From Protostelium mycophagum (lineage: Eukaryota; Evosea; Variosea; Protosteliida; Protosteliaceae), in contig MZNV01001993.1 of assembly GCA_002081555.1 (NCBI GenBank), forward strand, positions 1 through 49,036: a stretch of 49,036 nt of DNA. The letters are read 5' to 3'. A program made the translations under genes and the position numbers. This document shows positions 33,189 to 43,516 of this stretch, piece by piece. The notes under the pieces were generated by a model that was given only the letters and a program-made list of their open reading frames with translations, had not been told where the DNA came from and did not search any database. Within the stretch, counting starts at the first letter, position 1. Every line of letters begins with the position of its first letter.

Positions 33189-36100
33189 ATGGTCAGATTG
33201 ACATTGAATAAACAAGCTGAACAGGTACATCTGCCTTTCTGTACGAACATCCGATCACCCATTCTATAAAGTACCAATCGTTCCTCTCCCCACAGAATTA
33301 ACACAGAACTTGCTCACCTTCCAATGTCGAAATCAGATTTTGAATGACGATTCCGTACGATGGTGATGCTTCTACATCTTTTCACACTCCAATGTTGAAA
33401 AACTCCCATCTTGACATCCTCTATTCTTTTTCAAAATCTAAAATAAAATGATCTGGGGAAATCGAAATTGTAAAGATGATTTCGGTGGAGTTGCGAGAGT
33501 GTATTTCATCATTGCAGCTTTGCTGCAACTCCAGGGCCTTATCTGGGCGCTCCTCTGAGGACCAATGGCAAAATGATTACCTTGGTGAAGTTGTTGGGAG
33601 CTGCTCGGATAAGGTCATTGAGGAATGGCCGAAAATATACAACAAAAAACAACTCAAATATATAATGAAAAGATCAGGTACACGAAAATGGAGCAAAATT
33701 ACAGCCTCTTGAATTTCATGAATTGTACACTGATAACAGACGAGAGTATACTGATGATGACTTCCCAATCTCATGTCATCGTAGAATATTTGAGACATCT
33801 CAACTTGAAAAAGTGAGTGAAAGATCAGAGAAAATTCGATTTACGTGATCAGGTGCATTTCGGTTGGCGATGAGGGGGTGTCCTCAATTCTAACAAAATG
33901 CGTGAGTTTAGAGACCCTCATTTTGGATGGCTGCTCCAAGGTATGTTCTCAGAAATTTCGTCGATCTTTCCTCGAATTTTCTGGTATTTTATTGGTTTGA
34001 AACGTTGTAGATCACGGATAAATCTTTTGAAGTATTGACATCAAGGGATCTGGAGGATCTTGAGGATCTATTAATAGATTTCAAGAAGATCACGTCCGAT
34101 TTAATTAATGAAAATAATTGTATAGAAAGAGTGGAAACTGTTGTAGATGAAAGCACCCAGACAAATAACCCCACCCCAGTAAGTAGACTTTTGGTGACTT
34201 TCAAAAATAAACTTCAATCTTTAACTTTGGAGACTGAAAAACGCAGCGTCCATTCTCCTCTCTAAAACACTTGGACATCTCAAACTGCACAAAGATAACA
34301 GAGATGTCTTTGTTTTTTTTTACTGGAAGATTGAACAACTTGGAGATATTCAAAATAAACGGCTGCAACAACATCAAGGTGACCCCCGTTCCATGATGAC
34401 GTCATCATCAGAAGCTAAAAATACCTACAGATGCATCTACACCGCGGCAGAGCCGCAGTTCTATACCACGATAAAACGAATAAATGTTTCTGCGCTATAA
34501 TATCTTCACTTGGCGAAAAATCAAATTGATTTTTTGCAGGAAAATAAAGCTATTGGTTTGTTTCTTACACTTGAAAAAATCCGAGTTATTTCAGCTTCAG
34601 AATGTCACTGGCTATCGTCTACAACGCTCGAGGTGGTTTATCGTTGTAGAACGACTTGACTTACATCCTAGGCAATCGCGATGAGGTGTAAATCTTTGGA
34701 AGAGTTGCATTTGAATGGGAGCTATCTGGTATCTGATGTAGGCGTACGCGTACGTAAATTGAGTTCTCCATGATTTTTCTGAGAGAATTACAGTCCATAA
34801 CGAAAAAGTGTCATGAGTTGACAGACATCAGCCTGCGCGAATGCAATCAAGTTTGTATTTCTATTTTTAAATCTCGTTTTGACACTTAAATGTCACAGCT
34901 GACAGACGCGTCAGTAGAAGATATCTTCACGAGATGTCATAAAATCAAATCAGCAGACTTTTGTTGGTGTGCCATTGATTCCGCAGGATTCCAATCCATT
35001 GCAGACGCATCGCAGAGAAACGGTATCTTTACAGATTATTTTAATGTCTATCTACAGCGAAATGTGCGATGTGCCGCGTCTCAGCAACCTCAACCTGATT
35101 TCTTTAGGAGCTTTGAAACATCTCAAGTTATCGTGGTGTAATAATATACCTCCCATCGCAATGACGGAAGGGCTGCAGAAGATGCCACAACTGTTGTCAC
35201 TCGATTTGTCATGGCAACGTGTGACAGATGATATCATGGAGCATTTGACGCGAGTGAGTCGAATTTTCCGTGAAATTTCATTATTGACCCTCTCAGACAT
35301 GCGTCAATCTGACGTCACTTGACATTTCAAGTGAGGAAAAAAAGAATAATAAATAATAAATTCATTCAGGTTCCAGCAACCTGAGCGTTGCAAGCTTATC
35401 CAAAATATCTGAATTACCACAATTAAAAGTGCTAAACGTGTCATGGTGTAAATCCCTCTCAGATCAGGTTCTTACTCTCTTGTCTCTTATACTCATGATA
35501 TCTCAGGTTCTTGAAAAGATATCTTTGGGATGCCAGGACCTACATATCATAGATATCTCACTCTGTTCGAATGTGACGGATTTGGGTCTCGCTCGCCTTG
35601 CAAAATGTAAAAATATTCGAGGAATTCTAGCCGCAAAATGCAGAAATATTACGGACGAAGGTACGCATCTCAATCTACAACGTTGTAATTGTTTGAGATA
35701 TCACTCATATTGCTCCAGGAGTTTGTGCCATTCTGATGTCGTGCCGAGATATCATATTTTTGAACTTGTCAGAGACCAAAATAACAGATGAATCACTGTT
35801 CTGCATGTCTAGATGTTGCATCGATCTTACATGTATCATTGTCAGTTCATGCAAAGGTGATCTCTGCATGCTGAGCAATTTTATTGTGGTTCTGCTGTCG
35901 GATCAGATGGCTGGCCTTCTTTGTCGTAAATATGATTGATCAGAACAGCAATAACTGACGTGGGTATGGCGTCACTATTGTCACATTGTAGACAGATACA
36001 GTCCATTGGGATCTCTTGTTGTCCTCTGCTTACAAATATGGTATTTGTCATGATATCTCAATATTGCTACAAGATACAATACATCAGGTGAGCATGATAT

Positions 36101-36663
36101 CTGAGATTTTTATGACACATGTCGACGAACAATAGTGCTTCAGAATTACCACTGGTCGACGACGAGGGGCTCCAAAATTTGAGCCGGTGCAGGCTACTAC
36201 AGACTCTCGCGATATCATATTGCGACAAAGTGACAGATGACGTCATTGTAAAGGTATTTACACCAAACGTCCCCATCTGATCGTTGTAGATCGTCACCTC
36301 CTGTCTATTCATCGAAGCGTTGGAGCTCAGCTGTAACACGAACCTCACGGACCGAAGCTTCTTACAGGTAAAAAATATCCATAACGTCATATTCACGTTA
36401 AACTACCGATGTCACGCGTTAAGAAGGCCCACAAGAATCTAACACTTGTACAGATCTGCGGCCACTTGAGATATCTCAAAAGTCTAAAGATGTCAGGCTG
36501 TGACAAACTGACGAGCAACTGCCTGGACATTCTGAACGTCAACGCGAGTGAATTTCTCCAAGAGAAGACGACAGTCGACCTGTCCATCTGTCGGAAAATA
36601 CACAAGCTCTCTTGTGATGTCGTGATGGAGAGACATCCAAACATAAAGATACTCTCTTCTTAA
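33189..36663 (+). CDS. cysteine-type leucine-rich-repeat protein (FBXL/AMN1/RAD7-like)
   Basis: Many short exons carry LRRs of the 'LxxLxLxxCxxITDxxL' cysteine-containing class. Examples are FMNCTLITDESI, LETLILDGCSKITDKS, HLDISNCTKITEMSL, LKHLKLSWCNNIPP, LPQLKVLNVSWCKSLSDQ, IIDISLCSNVTDLGLARL, CKNIRGILAAKCRNITDEG, FLNLSETKITDESL, YCDKVTDDVIVK, and near the end LKSLKMSGCDKLTSNCLDIL. The stop is TAA at 36661. The class is typical of substrate receptors of SCF ubiquitin ligases and of AMN1 or RAD7. I could not see a clear F-box; a first exon MVRLTLNKQAEQ (33189-33224) spliced to NLLTFQCRNQILN at 33307 is tentative. Exon borders at 33350-33480 and 34380-34690 are unresolved, and the second of these contains a mini-hairpin and two copies of the 9-mer. 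Confidence 0.7.
33512..33528. repeat. mini-hairpin TTGCAGC-TTT-GCTGCAA
   Basis: A perfect 7-bp stem with a 3-base loop, near an uncertain exon of the LRR gene. Same design as those at 10641, 34444 and 42583. Confidence 0.5.
34444..34456. repeat. mini-hairpin GCGGC-AGA-GCCGC
   Basis: A perfect 5-bp stem with a 3-base loop in a probable intron of the LRR gene, about 170 bases before the inverted 9-mer pair at 34618. Confidence 0.5.
34618..34650. repeat. inverted pair of the TCTACAACG / CGTTGTAGA word
   Basis: TCTACAACG at 34618-34626 faces its exact complement CGTTGTAGA at 34642-34650 across 15 bases, inside a probable intron of the cysteine-type LRR gene. It could form a 9-bp stem in DNA or pre-mRNA. 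The same word is scattered singly through the window. Confidence 0.6.
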
Positions 36664-36813
36664 TCATTTTCAAAAATGAAACCTTTAGACGTGCAGCTCT
36701 TCATTTATTGTATTCAAATGTTGCGAAAAAGCAACAGAGTTCTCATGGATGTCAACACAAGAATAACAGCTTGAGCGGTTGTATTGTGATGCAATTCTAC
36801 TGGTTCCGAGGAA

Positions 36814-39800
36814 TTACACTGTGTCCCCGGAAGGGGGCCAGCCCCCGTTCAAACCCCTCTCAAAGTCGGACATTGCGAGACTCTGGTCCATTAAATTAAC
36901 TGAGCGCGAGGCCTGCAATGTTCAGTCTCGTTGTAGACGGTCAAAATCACGAAAAATTTCACATCATTCTGGTGAACATTACCTCTTCTCTGGCTTTTCT
37001 CTCGGCCGCCCTCTTCTCGTCGATTTCTCTCTGAGCGGCCGCACGCGCGTCTTCCTCTTCCTTTTTCTTCTTTTCCAATTCCTCCTCCTCTTGTCTCTTC
37101 TTTTCCAATTCCCTTTCCAATTTCTCTTTCCTCTCCTTTTCTTCTTGCTCTTGAAGCTCCTTCTCCTGTGCATTCTTAGTCACCGATTTTGTGAAGCGAA
37201 TGGCACGTGCAAATCTCTTTGTTCATTGGTAGAATATAGAAAAAATTGTGCAGAAAGAGGAAATGAACGTACCCTCTCCTTGCGGAGCTGATCTCTGTTC
37301 TGGAAAGCTTCCCAAGTGTCATCTTTCTTCTGCTCGGTCGTTGTAGATGGAGTAGACACTTCTCCGAAATTGGTCCAAGAGCTCAAATTCTTCAGCTCGA
37401 CCTCTTTCTTGATCTGCGGTTGTAGAATGGTGGGGAGGGTGGCTGGGGTTGGTGCCGCAGTAGTAGTCGCCGTCTCGAGCTTCGGCATCACGGGGGCCGC
37501 GGTTGTTACTGGGGGAGGTGCGGACACAGGTGCTGGTGCTGGTGCTGGTAATGGTGCCGATACTGGTGCTGGTGTTGGTGCCGCAGCTGCTGCTGTAGTT
37601 GTAGATGGTGCAGGAGTAGGAGCAGGGGCGCTCACAGGTGCGGGTGCAGGTGCGGGCGCCACAGAGGTAGGCTTCACAAATCAGAAAAATCCCGTTTTAC
37701 GTCAATGCTCTTCGACAAGATGTTTCTAGCTTTCAAAAACCTACCGGTTTGGATTCATCATTCTCCGAATCTGAAGAATCACTGCTCGAAGAAGAGGAAT
37801 CAGAATCGGAGTCGGATGAGTCTGATGAATCTGAATCCGACGAGGGCATATCTGACGGGGCGTCTTTCGGGATATCCACGCTGTGCACTGGTGCAGGGAG
37901 GTCGTCGTCTATGGACAACAACTCGTCCTCTTTCTTCACCTTTGTGGGTGGCTGTTGTGGTTTGGTTTGGTTGGAAAGGCCTTGGGAGCGGTTGGTAAGT
38001 TCTGCCAACTTTTCCTTTACACTTTGTATGTTTTTCGATGTCTGTTCTGAAGTGGCCTCCACCTGAAGAATGTCACGTGATTTTTATTGACAAAGTCACT
38101 GACCTGAGCTAGTTTGGCAGAGGTGTCAAGAGTGGGTGCGACTTTCTTTTTTTGAGGGGGGCGTGGAAGAGGCTTGGGACGATTCTTCTTGCTGTTGACA
38201 GATTTGACGTATCTCTCCAGCGCTCTGAGCGTGGCGGTGTCAAGAGTATCAATCTCGATCTCAATCTCATCGGGCTTGTTCTGAGCCAGAGCGGGCATGT
38301 GCTGGCTGATGATTTCCACAACTTTTCCGAGGCATTCGTTTGAAAAATTGTTGATAGCTTGACTCAACTCGCGTTTTTCCTCAAAAGTCATCTCCCTTAC
38401 ATTTTCAATGTTTTTTCAATGTGTTGAAAAACGCGGGAAAACCTACTTGAGCGCTTCATTAGGAGTATTCTTTTGAGTTCTGCGAGGAGGGTTCGCCCTG
38501 GGTGTCACTGGCGCTTCCGTTGTGGGCTCAGCCAGAGGAGGCGGCTGTACGGGGAGGGGAGCGGAGGGTTGTAGTCCCCTGGAGGGTGGGGTTTCGACCG
38601 CCGAATACCAGCCAACAAATTTGTTCCAGAGCGCATCAGCCATGATGACGATGTCGCTTCCCTCTCTATTGTAAGTTCGAGCGTTCTGAAAAGTGAGCAA
38701 GACGTGGTCGAAAATCTAGTCCAAGATCAGTTTTGGCGGGAAATTTGAATTTTGAAAAGCGACGGTTCACCTGCTCAGCACTGGTATAGTCGCCAGAGGA
38801 GAGGTTGTTCCACACAGTGCCCAAGTCCATGGGTTGTTTAATAATATTTAAATAGTCAGGAATTCCAAGCGCTTTCGTGTCTACAGGCGCGTTGAAAGGC
38901 CATGCCCATTCTTCGCTTCGGAGACGCTTGAGCACCTGCGAAAATGAATAAAAAGACCTTTTTGTCGTTGTAGATGATCACCTGCTGGATCTTTCCCAGT
39001 ACCCCCGGCAGATTTGGAGAATCTTCCATCGCGTACTCGTCTGGAATTTTTTTAACAGCTCTCCTAGCCCTCGACTGTGGTGTAGAGGAATTACTGTTGC
39101 TGCGACGTCTCGTCTTACGTTCGTCGTCTTCATCCGATTCATATTGTTCATAAGGGTCTTTTGATTTTTTCTGTATCTTTTTCTTGTGGCTAAATGGCGT
39201 CGGTGATTTCACCTTGGCTGGAGGTGCCTGGAAATGATGAGAGGTATTCATCAGAAATATTTATAGCAGACCTTTTTGACGGGAGTGGCAACGACGGGTG
39301 GAGGCAAAACAACCGGTGCCTCTTCTAGTTGTTGTTTACGAGTGTGTAACACCTGCTCCGTCTGTGCGATCTGTGTCTCCAAAGCCTTGAGTTGGTTCAA
39401 CATCTCTTGTTTTTTTCGCTCTATCTCTTCTGCTTCCAACCGTGCAGCTTCGAGTTTCCGCTCGACCTCCTCTTGTGCTCTTCTTTCTGCTGGAGTAGGC
39501 GAAGCAGGGCGAGGTGGTGGTGCGGTGTAAGATTTTGGTGCAGAAGGAGGGAGAGTGACGGTAAACTTGGTTTTCTTTGGTTCTTTGTCTCGTTTGGTGA
39601 TCTCGACGTCCGAATCTTCTCTATCTTTGTTCTTCCCGCGCTTTTTTCTCTTGTCCTTCTTCTCTTTCTTATCCTCTTTTTCGTACTAAAAGATCATGAG
39701 TGCAAAGAGAAAACACAAATGACGACGTAATTAGATGATCATTTAATCACAAAAGAGGACTTCAAACGGATGAATGTATCATATTTATGTCTCACATTTT

Positions 39801-40011
39801 CATCGAAGTCTGGTTTTGTTGACTTTTTTCGTTTCCTCTTTGATGATAAAATGAGATTCTGTTCTGATGATTCTGGTTCCACGATGTAAGTGTAACCCTT
39901 TGGTAATCTCTTTGCTTTCTCCTCGATCTCTGTCGCTGTGGCAACGAGTGTTCGTTGCCTCTTTGGACCAGACGTCGGAGAGAATTCTCCTTCCCCTAAT
40001 GTTGAGCTCAT
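36814..40011 (-). CDS. BET-family bromodomain protein (single bromodomain plus NET domain)
   Basis: Order from the N-terminus: a short unique start (MSSTLGEGEFSPTSGPKRQR at 40011); a Lys-rich segment; a coiled coil (EEVERKLEAARLEAEEIERK); a basic Ser-rich linker; then a bromodomain (WPFNAPVDTKALGIPDYLNI, IKQPMDLGTVWNNL, and NARTYNREGSDIVIMADALW with the acetyl-lysine-binding Asn). A NET domain follows (FEEKRELSQAINNF, EIEIEIDTLDTATLRALERY), then a Ser/Asp-rich block (SDSDSSDSSDSDSD), a Pro/Ala-rich tract, a long E/K/R coiled coil and a short C-terminus (ASRSVNLMDQSLAMSDFERG, then LNGGWPPSGDTV). One bromodomain plus NET resembles plant GTE proteins; animal BETs have two. The protein reads acetylated histones in the nucleus and supports transcription. 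Introns join in frame at the bromodomain (EQ to IFDHVLLTFQ). Confidence 0.87.
36833..36846. repeat. GC-only inverted repeat in the last BET exon
   Basis: GGGGGC (36833-36838) and GCCCCC (36841-36846) are separated by two bases. It lies within the coding sequence for the final GGWPP residues of the BET protein and is far more GC-rich than its surroundings, so it may be an inserted element that extended the C-terminus. Confidence 0.4.
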
Positions 40012-40114
40012 CTTTGCCCCGGCCTCGGCCGAATGTTGTTCGTGATCGTCTATAAGTTTGCGATTGATTCGATTGAGGTTGTGAGGCCTCGTTGTAAATG
40101 GATTTTATTTGATT

Positions 40115-40453
40115 TTACCACTTGGTAAAATTTTCGTTTTCCCGCTCTTTCTTTTCTCGCGGACACCAAAAAATTACCAAGTCTGAATCCTTGACTTTGC
40201 AACCGACACAAAGGACCACTTTTCTCTGAATGACCTGTCGACATAACAAAGTCCGCGAATATAATTCCACTGTATTTCTATGATGACCAAAAATCATTCG
40301 GGCGACATCACTAATTAATGTCGACGAGATTGGAATGCCGATGTCATGGAAGGCTTCAGGAGGAAGAAAAAGTAAGAAATGTCGACCACGAAAACATATG
40401 AAGGCTGGTTGTCGGCAAAAAGAATAAAGAAGAAGCTTTGTCGCTGACGTCAT
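40115..40453 (-). CDS. hypothetical short protein between PARG and the BET gene
   Basis: An uninterrupted 112-codon frame starts at ATG 40453 and ends at 40115. It includes FICFRGRHFLLFLPPEAFHD, ISSTLISDVARMIFGHHRNT and QRKVVLCVGCKVKDSDL. A donor (GTAATT) follows KDSDL, so the last 20 or so residues may be intron. The composition is protein-like and the frame fills nearly all of the 500 bases between the PARG stop and the BET start on the same strand. No family is recognised. It could instead be untranslated leader of the BET transcript. Confidence 0.3.
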   Translation of the reverse strand: MTSATKLLLYSFCRQPAFICFRGRHFLLFLPPEAFHDIGIPISSTLISDVARMIFGHHRNTVELYSRTLLCRQVIQRKVVLCVGCKVKDSDLVIFWCPREKKERENENFTKW

Positions 40454-40510
40454 TGCCGTTTGGTTTTGGCGCCGATGACCGCCAGAAAGAAACGCGTTTT
40501 CGGGACGGTT

Positions 40511-43232
40511 CTATTCGAATTGGTCCAGCAAAAAATTGAATGTCTGTGGATCTTCTCTTGTTGGCTCATTTTCCCTCTCTGATTGGCTCCTCTTAAGTCC
40601 ATATGGACGGGTCATCTCAAGAAGCGCGCTCCAAATTTGCCCTTGATCGTTCAGTTTTGTCATGGAGAACATGTGGTCCCGCTTACCCACTGTTATCTTC
40701 TTTTTTTGTAGGATCTTTACAAGCTCGGCCAACGACGGTTTGAGGCCTGGAACACCAAAAGTATAGTACTGCAGGCTTACTCCTGCTTCTGCAGCAGCCA
40801 TAAGCTGTATCACCGCTTTGAGATCTTGATAACCTCCAAATGCCTACAAAATTATTCAAAATTTGAACATGATGAAACGCGGGAACAAATATCCAACACT
40901 CACGCCACAACCCCAGTTCCTAAAAGACCTTCAGATCGTTTGCGCTTAACAACCACAAGCTCACCCGGTAGCAACGCACCACCGTTCGTCTTTGTCTTCA
41001 TACAAGGCAGGTCTGAAGCCTAAGAGGGCTTTGTTGAGCTCTCTCAACATACTGCTGCGGTACAACTGCTTTCTTTTCTCGGAACCAAAATTCTGAGCGT
41101 CAAGAGCCACCACCCATGTCTCTTTTCGGCCCTTCGAGTCTCTATACAAAATGAACTTGGAACGATATAATCTTTTGTACCTCGGTTTTGTGTCTTGGTA
41201 AGGTCCGTCCCAGCGGAAAGACTTGCCGTAGCCTGGGCTAATTAGAGATTATTCTTATCACATTCCCCTCTTGTCTGAGTTGCAATGGGAATTACATAAA
41301 TATATTTCAAATGAACGATATTTCACCAGAGTATTTAGAAAACCTCTCCGAGCCCTTCATCACCGCACATTCATTGTCCTCAAACTCTGCCATAAACAAC
41401 AGAGACACCAGCAACTCCGTGTTCACACTAAACCTTATCTCCTCCTGTATACACCCCTCCTCCCGTAAGTCTTCTCATCTACAAACTTGTAGAAGGACTC
41501 ACCCTGCCAAGGACCCCTCCTCCTATTTTCTTATTGGCAAAATCTATTTCTAAAAAATGATCATCGCCCTCTGCATCTTCGATGAGGCCTTCATCATCGA
41601 TGGAGACTTCGCCGATCAATTTATGAGAATCTTCCCACTTGGGTTTGTAGATGGTCACTTTTCTCAGAAAAGTGACACTGCCTTCGATATCATTATGGTC
41701 TGAGAAGGTCAGGAGAATTACAGAAGAATCTCACCTTCTATTCGTTTTGAAATGGTTTCAAAATAGTGAAATATACATCTAAATTTTGCGGCGAGGTTGG
41801 GAGGGCATCCTCCTTGATATTTTACCGCGAAGAGTCTGTCAAAATTAATTTCTGGCACCACAATCCGACGTCTCTTCTTGTTCTCGGAATGAGGGTCGTC
41901 GACATAGATCACCCCCCCTTGGGTGGGGAATGTACAGAGGAAGGCGTTTGCCAACAGACTACAACGAGTCAGAAGAGTCGAGACGAACAGAAGTACCATG
42001 CGATTTGGACTTGTGTCAGGGTGAGCTCTGCCTCTATTTGGCTGACCAAGATGGGTAAAGGCTCTGGGCAGAGTTCTGGTAACCGCAGCGCGAGAGAGAC
42101 TATTTTTGGCAGAATATTCAAGAAAAAATTACTGAGAGTGATGAGAGGGGTGGGGATGGTTGTACATACTTTGTCTCTTGCGGTTCGGCCACTTCGTTTA
42201 AAAAGGAAGAGAGACCGCCAAAGCCGTACAAGTCGTCGTTGTAGCTTCTGATGGCTTTCTTCATGACGTCATCAACCCGACTCTAGCGATGCACAGAGAT
42301 ATCTCACCTCTAACTCGCCAGAGTGATGGATTTGTTGTGCGAAGGTGATCTGAATGAAATACCAACGAGAATGGCCGTTCTGAAGATTTTTTGGAGAGCA
42401 AGGCAATCTGATTTGATGTCATGATCATGGCGCTCCACTTGATCAAGTGGAGAAATGTGTGGCACAGAAGAAATCAAATGCCGTGGAGCTGGAGCTCCAA
42501 CACAATGCTATAAAGTTGTGTTGTCGATTTTTGTTGCGGACTAGATCAAATAAAATGTTGTGGAGGAGCCACAATCCTCTTCTGCAGCAGGGCTGCAACA
42601 ATAATATCTTTCACCAATCTATGTACAATACTTCATGACACACTTGATGTGGGTCTCGTCCCAAGCGTCCATGTAACTATCAGGCAAGATATCTCTTATA
42701 GTGGTACTCTCCTTCCCTGGAGGAAAATGAACACGTCTATATTTCTCTTCTGGTTTTTTCTTTGCAGTCGTTATAGTCTGGGTTGTTCAGTTCTTTGTTG
42801 CCAAACCTTCACATCTACTTGATCTTTTTGCTTTCTTATTTCTTCTGCGCTCATCTCATCTGTATCATATTCGTACACTCCAAGATCCTCATGGCTCCGG
42901 TTCAATTCCATCAACATCTCACCAAGTTCAGAATTCTCCTCTTCTTCTAAGCGTTTGGGCTCGACAGTGGGCCCCTGCAGAAATAAATTTGGGTCGTGAG
43001 ATTGTACATGCGCACAAGATGAGAACATGAAACCAATTAAAGAAGACCTTCGATCAAAAGAAAGTGTTTATAATTTGTTAAGGATGAATGATTGATTCGG
43101 CGCGACCGAGCAGCACAAGGCTGGAAATCAGATCCGCCACAGGGACCGAGAAAAACTCACTTTCTTTGCAAAAAAGTCGGATATCTTTCTTGTGTTGCCA
43201 TTGTTCTGATCTTGGTCCTTCTTGGGAGGCAT
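40511..43232 (-). CDS. PARG: poly(ADP-ribose) glycohydrolase
   Basis: A multi-exon gene whose translation follows animal PARG end to end. It starts MPPKKDQDQNN then RKISDFFAKK, has an acidic linker, then SYMDAWDETHIKCVMKLPCS, NLQNGHSRWYFIQITFAQQI, ACLLANAFLCTFP, INFDRLFAVKYQGGCPPNL, FEDNECAVMKGSE, GYGKSFRWDGPYQDTK, VATGNWGCGAFGG and AGVSLQYYTFG. The catalytic signature GGGVLGR-GCIQEEIRF is intact, with both glutamates of QEE. The enzyme cuts ribose-ribose bonds of poly(ADP-ribose) in nucleus or cytoplasm. The C-terminus (QTFNFLLDQFE) ends at TAG 40511. The intron at about 42640-42415 is long for this window. Exon 1 is separated by a roughly 140-base intron. RKISDFF resembles a PCNA-interacting (PIP) box without the usual Gln. 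Confidence 0.9.
42583..42597. repeat. mini-hairpin TGCAGC-AGG-GCTGCA
   Basis: A perfect 6-bp stem with a 3-base loop inside the unusually long PARG intron (about 42415-42640). Same architecture as the hairpins at 10641, 33512 and 34444. Confidence 0.5.
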
Positions 43233-43516
43233 GTTGATAATGTTGTGGCAAGACTCTCAACACTCTATGGTTGTATTTCAATGAGCGTGACTCCACAAGT
43301 TTTTGTTCACGTCTTGAAGGAAGAATGGAGGTGATCGTTGGGGCCAAAGATTTGAATTTTTTTCAAAAAAATCTTTGACAAAAAATCAAGAATTTCAGGA
43401 GGGAAAATCGAAGATCACTTTTCTTCTCTAACGGCATTATCAAGCAACGGCTTGACAAAAGCAGGTCCGAGGCTCTTAATAGATTGGATTTGAAGTGAAG
43501 AGGAGTCAAGCAAGGC
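43233..43516. promoter_or_regulatory. divergent promoter between PARG and TBL1
   Basis: 284 bases lie between the two starts on opposite strands. I see no exon and no repeat in it. Shared regulation of two chromatin genes is possible but not shown. Confidence 0.35.

Noticed and set aside
37316-37729. Plus-strand frame encoding a Gly/Ala-rich protein (GAGAGAGAGNGADTGAG)
   Set aside because: It is the complement of the Pro/Ala-rich tract of the BET protein, which has clear domains on the minus strand.
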